Shown: positions 48,301 to 60,335, numbered from the stretch's first letter. The stretch: DNA of 64,000 nucleotides from Burkholderiales bacterium RIFOXYD12_FULL_59_19 (GCA_001771065.1 MESQ01000007.1:40464-104463); one strand, 5' to 3'. The notes: generated by a model from the letters alone, not told the origin. A program made the numbers and translations.

Positions 48301-48556
48301 AAGGCTCCTGGCTTTTGGCTGAACTGGCCGAGTTTTCAATCAGGGCCGGTAGCAGGAGTTGGCGGACGCTGCCGATGTAGGCTCCCCCGACAATTTCCTT
48401 GCGGGCAAAATCAATCGCCAGGTATTTCTCATGAACCAAAATACCCGAGATGTAGATGACCGTGATCAGGTCCAACAGGTAGATCAGCGTCAGTTTTCGG
48501 CTGACACTCAAACGGCCCAATAAGGTCAGGAAAGGCTTGAAAAGATGCATTTGCAA
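45353..48556 (-). CDS. GGDEF-EAL cyclic-di-GMP protein with HAMP and PAS domains
   Basis: A 1067-residue membrane signalling protein. Order: transmembrane helix (about 20-38), periplasmic sensor, second helix (about 305-325), HAMP, two PAS-like domains, GGDEF (RLGGDEF near residue 709-715) and EAL (VEALLRW near residue 837). The GGDEF domain has an I-site-like RSGD five residues before the motif. The EAL domain keeps EFEITES, DDFGTGYSS and KIDQSF, so both diguanylate cyclase and phosphodiesterase activity appear possible. The input signal is unknown. A second ATG two codons in (48550) is an alternative start. Confidence 0.92.
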   Translation of the reverse strand: MQMHLFKPFLTLLGRLSVSRKLTLIYLLDLITVIYISGILVHEKYLAIDFARKEIVGGAYIGSVRQLLLPALIENSASSAKSQEPLNWFNALRLQHDAVLKTAEASQALELTWHDFAQSAAVKPSERQPLIDQARTLLTTVGNQSNLILDPDLDSYYCMSLVVLRFPELTAVMNETAVAIHQASQSAPGVDLQATRLLILAGRLDAIRQGISADYLQAYTAGNPTLRASLEGADQALGKHLEQMLSLVRDAAQQQTTQINWAAFDTLHQQSLQTLATSWQQTSQALDGLLQQRVDGLFALMWLHLGTALLLLMGILSLVYTVARQISSPLKQLAAVAEKVRQSSNYALRASWSSQDEIGHLVNTFNGMLGQLDQDRVMKQELVASARAAQAQTELVEAMPIAMVVTSIPEHHVLHANEPAQPWLAGCTVDPWLRGLEPGVRARFFQRLADRDRVDEFEVRWLAVTEPSWAVLSARRIRFQGVDAVLTSFTPINMLKLMEQRLQLWAKVFEASSEGIIIMDAEQKIISVNRAFCKTTSYEFYEVLGEHLSSLLGGSPEASAAEIGQEIASAIERRNEWQGEVRLTTRGGQTYPALLMISAVRDDAREALVSHYIAICIDITDRKKAEERVQFLAHHDVLTALPNRSLCTQTLDAALAQARRSGECLAVLFIDLDRFKTINDTLGHHIGDGLLRSVAARLLQAVRSGDTVSRLGGDEFVVILRGLKSAADAHQQAEQRIIPLIRQPHQVQGHELHVSCSVGVANYPKDGSDRDELMRRADAAMYNAKSTGRDAACLFDTSIDQALHHRQTLEQHLKLALERQEFTLHYQPKIDAKSRRMVGVEALLRWHSPELGQVPPTSFIPVAEETGLINTIGTWALQHACAQWAAWRDLGYGHWTMAINLSALQLADPGLLNLMRDCITLHRCNPSQLEFEITESQLMQNPNSAADTLQAIKALGVKLSIDDFGTGYSSLAYLKRFPIDKLKIDQSFVRDMQDDPADLAIVRATIALGHELDLTLVAEGVESPGQAEQLTALGCEELQGYWFSRPVDAAALILWASQPHKVLERRG

Positions 48557-49012
48557 AATGGAGCTTCAATCGCTACTGTCTGGTTAATGTGGCTCTGATA
48601 TTGACGCAATCCCAGTAGCCATGCGGGTTTGCGGCCGAAAAGAGGTTGTGAGCTAAATTTAAATTTCCTGATTCGTACTAGACAAGCGTGCAAAAAAATC
48701 GGACTCAGGTGGTACAAGCACAATCTGTGCCATTATGATTTTTAGCCGGATCAGGAAGTCTGAGATTGAACTTCATGAAGGTTGTTACCGATAAGTTCCC
48801 ATCGGTAATTGCCTTGGCTTAACAACTTCAGAAAGTGATGGTGCGTTGTGCAAAGATACTTTTCGTAAAAGTGATGTAGTTGGTGCCGTGGATCACCTCT
48901 TAACGCATCGTGGCTTGCGTCAGGAGTGAGGCGCGCGTCTCAATCTTGAATGGCGTTGGTATTGATTGTTTTTATCAGCCGCCGCAAGACTTTATCCGTG
49001 CAAAATTAGCGT
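48557..49012. other. 456-bp divergent intergenic region
   Basis: Between the divergent GGDEF-EAL and recG genes. It holds a perfect 8-bp hairpin, TTACCGAT (48785-48792) with ATCGGTAA (48801-48808). No supported gene was seen; a reading frame at 48910-49101 overlaps recG and looks spurious. Confidence 0.5.
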
Positions 49013-51088
<2,076 letters not shown>

Positions 51089-51092
51089 TGTT

Positions 51093-51515
51093 TTAGCGAA
51101 AGTGTTCACGCCGGCGTTGGTCCGCGACAAACTCTTCCAAGTCGGGGTCCATGGCATTGCGCGATGAAATAATGCCAATCGGCTTGCCTTCATCCACCAC
51201 GGGAACATGCCGAAAACCGTTTTCCTGCATGATCACCAGGGCGTGCCCGTAAGACTGTGTGGGACCAAGTGTTTTGGGGTCGGCGGTCATGACCTCTCTC
51301 AAGTGGGTTTCTTTTGGGTCGTGTCCCGGGGCGACGACGCGAAACACGACGTCCCGTTCGGTAAAAATCCCGATCAATTGATTGGCTTCCACAACCATGA
51401 CGGCACCCACATTTTTGGTGGCCATCAAGCAAGCTGCCTGACTGACGGTTTGGTCCGGTGCAACCGCGATAAATTTCTCGCGATCCATCACACTTCTAAT
51501 GGGTAAATCAAACAT
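51093..51515 (-). CDS. CBS-domain protein
   Basis: A 140-residue cytosolic protein consisting of two CBS domains (about 8-62 and 75-128; GAVMVVEANQLIGIFTERDVV and HVPVVDEGKPIGIISSRNAM). CBS pairs usually bind adenine nucleotides and act as energy sensors. AAAAGAGG precedes the ATG. Upstream lies a perfect FNR-type box with a well-placed TAGTAT -10, so anaerobic activation is likely. No partner domain is fused, so its target is unknown. Confidence 0.9.
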   Translation of the reverse strand: MFDLPIRSVMDREKFIAVAPDQTVSQAACLMATKNVGAVMVVEANQLIGIFTERDVVFRVVAPGHDPKETHLREVMTADPKTLGPTQSYGHALVIMQENGFRHVPVVDEGKPIGIISSRNAMDPDLEEFVADQRRREHFR

Positions 51516-51533
51516 GGTGAACCTCTTTTGTAC

Positions 51534-51574
51534 ATACTAGCCGCACTTTGCGCGATTTTATTGATGTAAATCAA
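51534..51574 (-). promoter_or_regulatory. FNR box and class II-like promoter of the CBS gene
   Basis: TTGATGTAAATCAA (51561-51574) is a perfect match to the FNR/Anr consensus TTGATnnnnATCAA. On the minus strand a TAGTAT -10 (complement of 51534-51539) is centred 31 bp away, the distance expected for FNR bound near -41.5. Confidence 0.8.
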
Positions 51575-51614
51575 CCTCAACCTTAAACTCAAAGCCGCGT
51601 ATGCTTTCGTACCT

Positions 51615-51917
51615 ATGCTCAAACTGATCCAGGCCCCCAACCTTGCCATGGCCACCCTGTGGGCGGATGCGCTCAAGGTAGAAGGTATTGTCGCCAGTGT
51701 GCAGCGCCAATACCTGGGCGGTGTGGCCGGTGAATTACCGCCTGACCAATGTTTGCCTGAAGTGTGGATTCATGAGGCGGTGCAAGAGACGCGGGCACGC
51801 GAACTGCTGTATCACCTGCAACATGTGCCACAGCGACGCTGGCACTGTGCATGTGGCGAACTGGTCGAAGGTGGCTTTGAGCAATGCTGGGCCTGTGGTG
51901 CCTGGATACCCAGCTGA
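51615..51917 (+). CDS. DUF2007 domain protein with C-terminal zinc ribbon
   Basis: A 100-residue protein. The N-terminal DUF2007 (signal-transducing, PII-like fold) region is LIQAPNLAMATLWADALKVEG. The C-terminal tail has CACGELV...CWACGAW, a likely zinc ribbon. Function unknown. It lies between the FNR box and oxyR, divergent from the CBS gene; the box is centred 47 bp before its start, so shared control is possible. Confidence 0.8.
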   Translation: MLKLIQAPNLAMATLWADALKVEGIVASVQRQYLGGVAGELPPDQCLPEVWIHEAVQETRARELLYHLQHVPQRRWHCACGELVEGGFEQCWACGAWIPS

Positions 51918-51947
51918 TACCGACGCACTCTGAGCGAAAATAGCGCC

Positions 51948-52895
51948 ATGACTCTGACTGAACTCAAATACATTGTGGCTGTCGCGCGTGAGCGGCACTT
52001 TGGCAAGGCGGCAGAGGCTTGTTATGTGTCGCAGCCTACTTTGTCGGTGGCGGTGAAAAAGCTCGAAGAAGAGCTCGATTTAAAGTTGTTTGAGCGCAGC
52101 GCCAACGAGGTCAGCGTGACGCCGCTGGGTGAGGAAATCGTGCGCCAGGCGCAAAGTGTGCTGGAGCAGGCTGCGGCCATCAAGGAAATTGCCAAACGCG
52201 GCAAGGACCCCCTGGGTGGTTCGCTGGCTTTGGGCATCATTTACACCATTGGGCCGTATTTGTTGCCGGATCTGGTGCGCCAGATGATATCCAAGACCCC
52301 TCAAATGCCTTTGATGCTGCAAGAAAACTTTACCGTGAAGTTGTTGGAGATGCTGCGCACCGGTGAAATTGACTGCGCCATTCTGGCGGAACCTTTTCCT
52401 GATGCCGGGCTGGCCGTTGCGCCACTTTACGATGAGCCGTTCATGGCAGCCGTGCCAGCCAATCACCCGCTCGCCGCCAAGGACGAGGTGACCAGTGATG
52501 AGTTGAAGAACGAGACCATGCTGTTGCTCGGCAGTGGCCACTGTTTTCGGGACCATGTGCTTGAAGTCTGTCCTGAGTTCGCCCGTTTTTCTAGCAATGC
52601 CGAGGGCATTCGCAAGAGTTTCGAGGGCTCGTCGCTGGAGACCATCAAGCACATGGTGGCCGCTGGCATGGGGGTGACCCTGGTGCCACGCTTGAGCGTC
52701 CCCAAGGAAGCGCTGGCGGCCAAAGCCCGGCGCCATGAAGATGCCTATGTGAAATACTTGCCTTTTGCGGGCGACCCGCCGATGCGCCGGGTGGTGCTGG
52801 TCTGGCGGCGCAGCTTTACCCGTTACGAGGCCATTGCCGCCCTGCGTAACGCCATTTATGCCTGCGAGTTGCCGGGTGTGCGGCGCCTGTCCTGA
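51948..52895 (+). CDS. oxyR: LysR-family hydrogen-peroxide sensor OxyR
   Basis: A 315-residue LysR regulator. The N-terminal helix-turn-helix (FGKAAEACYVSQPTLSVAVKKLE) is followed by an effector domain with the OxyR redox motif GSGHCFRDHVLEVC; the two cysteines nine residues apart form the peroxide-sensing disulfide. It activates antioxidant genes when oxidised. It is followed 15 bp later by a broken Dyp-type peroxidase gene, a sensible target. Confidence 0.94.
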   Translation: MTLTELKYIVAVARERHFGKAAEACYVSQPTLSVAVKKLEEELDLKLFERSANEVSVTPLGEEIVRQAQSVLEQAAAIKEIAKRGKDPLGGSLALGIIYTIGPYLLPDLVRQMISKTPQMPLMLQENFTVKLLEMLRTGEIDCAILAEPFPDAGLAVAPLYDEPFMAAVPANHPLAAKDEVTSDELKNETMLLLGSGHCFRDHVLEVCPEFARFSSNAEGIRKSFEGSSLETIKHMVAAGMGVTLVPRLSVPKEALAAKARRHEDAYVKYLPFAGDPPMRRVVLVWRRSFTRYEAIAALRNAIYACELPGVRRLS

Positions 52896-52910
52896 TAAGC
52901 CGGAGCTAAA

Positions 52911-53621
52911 GTGATGACCATGAGTCCTGTTCAAAATGCCGTGTTGGCTGATGTGCCCGCTGTCGGCCGCTATGTGTTTTTTACCCTGGTCAGCCCTGAC
53001 ATGGCCCAGGTTCGTCAGAGCATGGTGCGCTTGGTCGCCATGCCCGAATTGGAGGGGGAGCAGTGGGTGCTGGTCGGCCTGGGGCCAGAGCTGGTGCAAG
53101 TCTTTGGTGCGAAAGTGCCGGGCTTGCGATCCTTTGACGCCTTGACTGGTGTCGGTGTGTCGGTGCCAAGTACCCCGTCAGTCATGCTTTGCTGGTTGCG
53201 TGGACATGATCTTGGTGACTTGGTGCATTTGACGCGTCATCTGCAAAATGCGCTGGCTCCGCCACGGCGTATGACCCAGGTGGTAGATGCATTTCGCCAT
53301 GACCGAGGTCCCAACGGCCATGGGCGCGACCTCACGGGTTACGAGGATGGCACTGAAAACTCGCAGGGCGATGGCGCGATGGCTGCCGCCGTGCTGCAGG
53401 CTGCAGGCCCAGGACTGGCGGGCAGCAGTTTTATGGCGGTGCAGCTGCGGTTGCAAGACTTTGAGACCTTTGATGCCATGACTGATCAAATTCAGGCTCG
53501 AAGATGGTCTGGTGGCTGCGCTGTTTGGTGTCTCCAAGCCAGACAACAGTGCGTATTTCTGGTGCTCGCCGATACACGCCGGACGCCTGGACTTGAGTCA
53601 CCTGGGCCTGTGAGCAAGTGA
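52911..53621 (+). pseudogene. Dyp-type peroxidase, internal deletion with frameshift
   Basis: The first 190 codons (to about 53480) match Dyp-type haem peroxidases, including GYEDGTEN (GxxDG motif) and GSSFMAVQLRLQDFETFDAMT. After this the true C-terminus continues in the +1 frame, LEDGLVAALFGVSKP and NSAYFWCSP...[10 protein letters not shown], to a stop at 53611-53613, whereas the open frame runs on to a meaningless tail. About 65 residues of the usual 300 are missing, including the segment that carries the proximal haem-ligand His (SAHVKRT-type). The gene is probably inactive, unless the gap is an assembly error. Confidence 0.82.
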
Positions 53622-54484
53622 TGCGCTGGCGTAAAAAATTCAATTTGTACCTGGCCCTGATCCGCTGGGACCGGCCCGCTGGTTGGCTGCTGCTGCTGTG
53701 GCCGACACTGGGCGCGCTGTGGGTGGCTGCAGGCGGTTTTCCGGGCTGGCAGTTGCTCAGTGTCTTTGTGCTGGGCACGTTTTTGATGCGCAGTGCCGGC
53801 TGCTGTATCAACGACGTGGCAGACCGCGAGTTTGACAAACATGTCAAGCGCACGGCCGGGCGGCCAGTGACCACCGGCGCGGTGTCGGTCAAGGAAGCAC
53901 TGGCGGTGGGTGCGCTACTGGCGCTGCTGGCCTTTGCACTGGTGCTCACCACCAATGCCCTCACCATTGGCTTGTCAGGCGCGGCGCTGGCTGTGACCTT
54001 GGCCTACCCCTATGCCAAACGCTATGTGTCGATGCCGCAGGCCGTCTTGGGCCTGGCCTTTGGCATGGGTATTCCCATGGCCTTTGCCGCCGTGCGTGGT
54101 GACTTGCCACCGTTGGCCTGGCTGCTGACCTTCGGAAACCTTTGCTGGGTGCTTGCCTACGATACCGAATACGCCATGGTGGATCGTGATGATGATGTGT
54201 GCATTGGCATCAAAACATCAGCCATCACCTTGGGGCGCTTGGATGTGCCGGTGGTCATGCTGTGTTATCTGGGGTTTATCAGTCTGTGGACGCTGACCCT
54301 GGGCCCGTACGTGGCAAGTCAGCTGTTTTACCTGGCCATGCTGCTGGCTTTGGTTCAGGTGGCCTGGCATTTCACCTTGATCCGGTCGCGCACACGTGAC
54401 GGCTGTTTTAAAGCTTTTCGGCTGAATCACTGGCTGGGCTTTACCGTTTTTGCCGGTATTGCCGCCAGCTATTTTTTTCGGTGA
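53621..54484 (+). CDS. ubiA: 4-hydroxybenzoate octaprenyltransferase UbiA
   Basis: A 287-residue membrane prenyltransferase of ubiquinone synthesis with about eight helices. Both aspartate-rich motifs are visible: [15 protein letters not shown] and [18 protein letters not shown]. The ATG at 53621 overlaps the stop of the broken peroxidase frame (TGATG). It converges on proC with a five-base gap. Confidence 0.95.
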   Translation: MRWRKKFNLYLALIRWDRPAGWLLLLWPTLGALWVAAGGFPGWQLLSVFVLGTFLMRSAGCCINDVADREFDKHVKRTAGRPVTTGAVSVKEALAVGALLALLAFALVLTTNALTIGLSGAALAVTLAYPYAKRYVSMPQAVLGLAFGMGIPMAFAAVRGDLPPLAWLLTFGNLCWVLAYDTEYAMVDRDDDVCIGIKTSAITLGRLDVPVVMLCYLGFISLWTLTLGPYVASQLFYLAMLLALVQVAWHFTLIRSRTRDGCFKAFRLNHWLGFTVFAGIAASYFFR

Positions 54485-54489
54485 TTAGT

Positions 54490-55305
54490 TCAGTTTGCGC
54501 CAAACTCGTCGCCGAGCTCTTTGGCACGTTCACGGGCCGCATACATGGCATCTATGAACAAGGCCCGCACGTCGTTGTCTTCCATGCTGGAGATGGCCGC
54601 AAAGGTGGTGCCACCTTTGGATGTGACACGTTGGCGTAGCACCTGGGGCGATTCGCCCGAGGTCTTTGCCAAAGCGCTGGCACCGCTAAAAGTGGCTATG
54701 GCCAGCTGCAGTGCCTGCTCACGGCTCAAGCCCATTTCGGTGCCCGCCATGGCCATGGCTTCCATAAAGTAAAACACATAGGCCGGCCCAGATCCTGACA
54801 AGGCTGTGACCACGTCGAGCTGGTCTTCGTCATCGAGCCAAAGGGATGCGCCGGTGGTTGCTATGACCTGTTCCACAAAAGCCTTGTCGTTGGCTGTGAC
54901 GCTGGCGCGGGCAAACAGGCCAGTGATGCCCTGGCCAATCAAAGCCGGGGTGTTGGGCATGGCGCGCACGACGCGCTCGGTACCCAGCCAGACAGCAACG
55001 CTATCGCTACGGATGCCGGCCGCCACGCTCAAGTGCAAGCTGCCCAGGACATGCGGGGCTACGGCCAGTGCCGCCGCCTTGAAAGTTTGCGGTTTGACAG
55101 CCCAGACCACCAGCGCGGCATCCATCAAAAAAGCACCCGTTTCGGGGTGGGCGGTGATACCAAAACTGACCTGCAGCTTGTCGCGTGCCTCGGAAAAAGG
55201 CTCGACCACGTCAATCAGTTCGGTGGGGAGTCCCTGTTTGATCAGGCCACTGATGAGGGCGCTGGCCATGTTGCCTCCGCCGATGAATGCAATGCGTTTG
55301 CTCAT
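54490..55305 (-). CDS. proC: pyrroline-5-carboxylate reductase
   Basis: A 271-residue enzyme of proline synthesis. The N-terminal NAD(P)-binding motif is IAFIGGGNMASALISGL. The C-terminal signature is DVVTALSGSGPAYVFYFMEAM, and LRQRVTSKGGTTFAAI follows. The ATG at 55305 is used; the longer in-frame extension to 55335 is less like the family. Confidence 0.95.
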   Translation of the reverse strand: MSKRIAFIGGGNMASALISGLIKQGLPTELIDVVEPFSEARDKLQVSFGITAHPETGAFLMDAALVVWAVKPQTFKAAALAVAPHVLGSLHLSVAAGIRSDSVAVWLGTERVVRAMPNTPALIGQGITGLFARASVTANDKAFVEQVIATTGASLWLDDEDQLDVVTALSGSGPAYVFYFMEAMAMAGTEMGLSREQALQLAIATFSGASALAKTSGESPQVLRQRVTSKGGTTFAAISSMEDNDVRALFIDAMYAARERAKELGDEFGAN

Positions 55306-55382
55306 GAGGGTTGTGCCGGCGTGAGCCTGCGTCATGGTTGTTGAAAAGCTTGAGTCTAATCAAATGTGATGACCGGTGGCTT

Positions 55383-56885
<1,503 letters not shown>

Positions 56886-56944
56886 GGTTGCGGGTCCTGA
56901 TGAAAAGAAAAGGCGCCTGGGCGAAGTATCGTTACGGACCCGGT

Positions 56945-57712
56945 TCAAGGCAAAGACACCTCGAAGCGCACCTGGGCCTCGGCCAGCAGCGCGGGAAACG
57001 GCTCGGGAGGTGGCGCGTCCGTGAACAGGCGGTCAATCTGCGACAGGGCGGCCACTTCGACCATCGCCGGTCGGTTGAACTTGCTGCTGTCGGCGGCGAG
57101 CCAGACCTCGCGCGCATGCTCGATGATGGCCTGGGCCACCTTGACTTCGCGATAGTCGTAGTCTCGCAACGTGCCATCGGCTTCGATGCCGGAGATGCCG
57201 ATCAAGGCAATGTCAACCTTGAACTGGCGGATGAAGTCAACGGCCGCCTCACCCACGATGCCCCGGTCACGGGCACGCACCACCCCGCCGACCACGATGA
57301 CCTCGCAGGCCGGGTTGCTGCTCAGGATGGCCGCCACATTGAGGTTGTTGGTGATCACCCGCAGACCGGTGTGGTGCAGCAAGGCCTTGGCAATGGCTTC
57401 GGTGGTGGTGCCAATGTTCAGAATCAGCGAGCAATCGTTGGGCACTTGACCGGCCACAGCTCGCGCGATACGCGCCTTGCCTTCGGCATTGAGACTTTCA
57501 CGCTGGGGATGTGCGATGTTTTCAATAGTGGAACCAGGTACCCGTACGCCGCCATGAAATCGTGTCAGCAGGCCGGCTTCGGCCAGGCGCTGCACGTCGC
57601 GACGCACGGTTTGCAGGGTGACGCCCAGCATCTCGGACAACTGCTCCACGGTCATGGAATCCCGGGCTCGCACGACGTTGAGCAGATTGATTTGTCGAGG
57701 GTTGGCGTTCAT
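56945..57712 (-). CDS. DeoR-family transcriptional repressor, GlpR-like
   Basis: About 255 residues. The N-terminal DeoR helix-turn-helix is [26 protein letters not shown]; the sugar-phosphate-binding sensor domain includes [14 protein letters not shown] and [13 protein letters not shown]. The ATG at 57712 matches the usual GlpR-like start; an ATG at 57739 would add nine residues. Located between glpK and a divergent sugar ABC operon, so it could respond to glycerol-3-phosphate or another sugar phosphate. Direct repeats in the divergent promoter region may be its operator. Confidence 0.85.
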   Translation of the reverse strand: MNANPRQINLLNVVRARDSMTVEQLSEMLGVTLQTVRRDVQRLAEAGLLTRFHGGVRVPGSTIENIAHPQRESLNAEGKARIARAVAGQVPNDCSLILNIGTTTEAIAKALLHHTGLRVITNNLNVAAILSSNPACEVIVVGGVVRARDRGIVGEAAVDFIRQFKVDIALIGISGIEADGTLRDYDYREVKVAQAIIEHAREVWLAADSSKFNRPAMVEVAALSQIDRLFTDAPPPEPFPALLAEAQVRFEVSLP

Positions 57713-57739
57713 GCGAGACAGGGCTTTCGGAGAGAGCAT

Positions 57740-57923
57740 TAGATTGAAATACTATAAATCGAACAGAAACGAACCAATATAAGGGAAAACACTGATCAAA
57801 AAATAAACATAAAGGAATAAGATAGAAACATAAAGAAAGGAGTTTAACTAAATTCGAATCGATTTAATCATTTACGCACCCAGCCCAGTCAATCCCTTTT
57901 CCACCACTTATAAGGATTTCAGC
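57740..57923. promoter_or_regulatory. AT-rich divergent control region with direct repeats
   Basis: AAACATAAAG occurs at 57805-57814 and 57826-57835, 21 bp apart (two helical turns), in a strongly A-rich stretch. CGAAC also recurs at about 57759 and 57769. The region lies between the divergent DeoR-type repressor and the sugar ABC operon and is a candidate operator; the sites are not a recognised consensus. Confidence 0.5.
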
Positions 57924-59201
57924 ATGAGAGTTCGTGTTTCCAAGAATGGCATGGCCGCTATCGTGGCAGCCGTCGTTGCCTTGCCGGTGTCAGTTTCCGC
58001 CGCCGACATCCGTGTGATGTGTTATCAGGATGGCAGCGAGTGTGACGTAACGGCCGAACTGGCAAAACGTTTTGAGGCTCAAAACGCCGGCATCAAGGTG
58101 ATTCTTGACGTCGTCCCGTTCAAGACGATCCTGGAGCAGCTACCTGTGCAACTGGCTGCGGGACAGGGACCGGATATTGCGCGCGTCACCGACCTGGGCG
58201 GGCTGTCGAAATACTACCTGGACATCAGCCCCTACGTGAAAGACCGCAAGTACTGGGAAGCGAACTTCGGTGCCACCCTGCCCTGGCTGCGGCCCAGCGC
58301 TGGCGACAAAGGTATCTACGGCTTCATGTCGCAATTGACGATGACCGGCCCGTTCGTCAACAAGACCCTGTTTGAGCAGGCCAAGATCCCCATGCCCGGC
58401 CCCAAGGCCACTTGGGATGAGTGGGCGGACGCGGCGCGCAAGGTGGCCAAGGCCACGCAGACCCCGGCCGCCATGGCCTGGGACCGCTCTGGCCACCGCT
58501 TCGCCGGCCCGGCCATCAGTTATGGCGCCAAGATATTCGATGCCAAGGGCAACCTGGTGCTGGACGATGGCTACAAGACCGCCGTGCGCAAGTTCGTCGC
58601 CTGGCATAAGGATGGCGCTATGCTGAAGGACGTATGGGGTGGCTCGGGCGGTTCCAGCTATGCCGATACGGTAGGCGAGTTCAAGAATGGCCGCCTGGTG
58701 ATGGCGCTGTCGGGCTCCTGGCAGATCAACCGCATGCAAAAGGAAATCGGCAACGCGTTCGACTGGGTCGCCGTGCCGAATCCGTGCGGTCCGGCCGCCT
58801 GCACCGGTATGCCCGGCGGCGCTGCCTGGGTGGCTTTGAAGACCACCAAGTCACCCAAGGAAGTCGGTCAGTTTCTCGACTTCATGGCCCAAGAGGCCAA
58901 CGTGGCCGAGTTCGCTTCCAGGACCAATAACATCCCGGCCCACACGGGTGTGGCCAAAAAGGGCGTGACCTACCCCAGCGCCGGTCCAGCCTCGCAGGCG
59001 GCACTCGGCGTCTTCACCAGCGGCACCGCGACGCTGGCGCCCGCCGCCTATGCGTTGCAGGGCTATAAATACAACCGCGCCATCATGCTGCCCACGGTGA
59101 CCCGCGTCACGCAGGCCATCGTGGGCGAGATCAGCGTGGACGAAGCCGTGACCAAGATCAGCACCGACATGGCCGAAGCGGTCAAGCAGGCAGAGAAATA
59201 G
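57924..59201 (+). CDS. sugar ABC transporter, extracellular solute-binding protein (family 1)
   Basis: A 425-residue periplasmic protein with an N-terminal signal peptide (hydrophobic MAAIVAAVVALPVSVSA, cleavage near residue 27). The mature part has the family-1 features VILDVVPFKTILEQLPVQLAAG, GQGPDIARVTDLGG and NGRLVMALSGSWQ. It would bind an oligosaccharide or polyol for the transporter encoded downstream. The GH31 glucosidase suggests an alpha-glucoside; the exact ligand is unknown. Confidence 0.88.
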   Translation: MRVRVSKNGMAAIVAAVVALPVSVSAADIRVMCYQDGSECDVTAELAKRFEAQNAGIKVILDVVPFKTILEQLPVQLAAGQGPDIARVTDLGGLSKYYLDISPYVKDRKYWEANFGATLPWLRPSAGDKGIYGFMSQLTMTGPFVNKTLFEQAKIPMPGPKATWDEWADAARKVAKATQTPAAMAWDRSGHRFAGPAISYGAKIFDAKGNLVLDDGYKTAVRKFVAWHKDGAMLKDVWGGSGGSSYADTVGEFKNGRLVMALSGSWQINRMQKEIGNAFDWVAVPNPCGPAACTGMPGGAAWVALKTTKSPKEVGQFLDFMAQEANVAEFASRTNNIPAHTGVAKKGVTYPSAGPASQAALGVFTSGTATLAPAAYALQGYKYNRAIMLPTVTRVTQAIVGEISVDEAVTKISTDMAEAVKQAEK

Positions 59202-59212
59202 GCACACCCCCA

Positions 59213-59300
59213 AATCGCGCACTTCGTGTCGCTCCTCCCCCCTTGCAGGGGGCGATACCAGCGGCCTGGCAGAGCCAGTTCCGCGGTATCTCTGGAATAA
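59213..59300. repeat. comamonad-type palindromic intergenic repeat
   Basis: CCCCC-TTGCA-GGGGG (59238-59252) followed by a longer cruciform, GATACC (59254-59259) to GGTATC (59285-59290), whose stem also includes GCGG/CCGC and CTGGC/GCCAG with two small bulges. I recognise this as a family dispersed in Comamonadaceae genomes. It lies between the binding-protein and permease genes. Confidence 0.7.
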
Positions 59301-59345
59301 GGCTGCGGCGTTGGCGGCGTCATGGGACAGTAGATCGGAGTTGGT

Positions 59346-60335
59346 ATGTCAGTCTTCTCAGCCTTCTTAGGCTTCTTCTTCAACCTGTTCGAGCCGGTGT
59401 TCCGACTGGGCCAGAAATGGCTCGGTGCCTCGCGCATTGGCTGGCTTTTTGTCGGACCGAACCTGGTGGTGATCGGCATCTTCACCTTTCTGCCCATCGT
59501 GATCAACCTGGTCTACGCGGTGACGGGCGGCGTCAATCTGCTGCCCACGCAGCGGCCCTTCACCGGGGTGGAGAACTTCGCCACCCTGCTGGAATGCCGC
59601 GATTACACCGACCTGCAGAGCTGCCGCACCGATATCTTCTTGCGCTCGATCTTCAACACCGTCAAATTCAGCCTGATCCAGGTGGTGCTGATGCTGTTCT
59701 TCTCGCTGGTCACGGCCCTGGTGCTGAACCGCAAGATCATCGGCCGCGGTTTCTGGCGCGGGGTGTTTTTCTACCCGGTGCTGCTGTCGCCGGTGGTGGT
59801 GGCGCTGATCTGGAAATGGCTGCTGCAAAGCCAGGGCGTGTTCAACGCCGGGCTGGTCACCATGGGCGCGCAGCCGATGGAATGGCTGCTGGACCGGCAC
59901 TGGGCCTTCTTTTGGGTGGTGGTGGTGTCGATCTGGGCGCACATGGGTTTCTACACCCTGATCCTGCTGGCCGGCCTGCAGGCCATTCCCAAAGACGTGT
60001 ACGAGGCCGCCGAAATGGACGCCGCACCGCCCCGGCGCGTGCTCTCGCGCATCACCTTGCCGCTGCTCATGCCCAACCTCATCGTGGTGCTGGTGCTGGT
60101 GATGATCCGCGCGGTGCAGACTTTTGACGAGGTGTTCGTGCTCACCGGTGGGGGGCCGGGCTCGGCCACCACCTTCATCGTGCAATACATCTACCTGACG
60201 GGTTTTGCCGAGCAGATTCATCTGTACGGCTTGGCCGCTGCAGCTTCATTGATCCTCGCCGTCGGCCTCATGGCGCTGACCTTGGCGCAGCTGCGGCTGT
60301 CCAAAGCCGGCGAGGCTGGAAAAGTAAAGAAATAA
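59346..60335 (+). CDS. sugar ABC transporter permease (MalF/UgpA type)
   Basis: A 329-residue inner-membrane protein with six to eight helices. The EAA loop is YEAAEMDAAPPRRVLSRITLP, contacting the ATPase. The N-terminal region RIGWLFVGPNLVVIGIFTF is typical of this permease type. GGAG precedes the ATG at 59346. Ten bases separate it from the second permease. Confidence 0.88.
   Translation: MSVFSAFLGFFFNLFEPVFRLGQKWLGASRIGWLFVGPNLVVIGIFTFLPIVINLVYAVTGGVNLLPTQRPFTGVENFATLLECRDYTDLQSCRTDIFLRSIFNTVKFSLIQVVLMLFFSLVTALVLNRKIIGRGFWRGVFFYPVLLSPVVVALIWKWLLQSQGVFNAGLVTMGAQPMEWLLDRHWAFFWVVVVSIWAHMGFYTLILLAGLQAIPKDVYEAAEMDAAPPRRVLSRITLPLLMPNLIVVLVLVMIRAVQTFDEVFVLTGGGPGSATTFIVQYIYLTGFAEQIHLYGLAAAASLILAVGLMALTLAQLRLSKAGEAGKVKK

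Noticed and set aside
59243..60127. 294-residue plus-strand frame overlapping the first sugar permease
   Set aside because: Out of frame with the clear permease, begins in the dispersed repeat, and is Gly/Arg/Pro-rich without hydrophobic helices.
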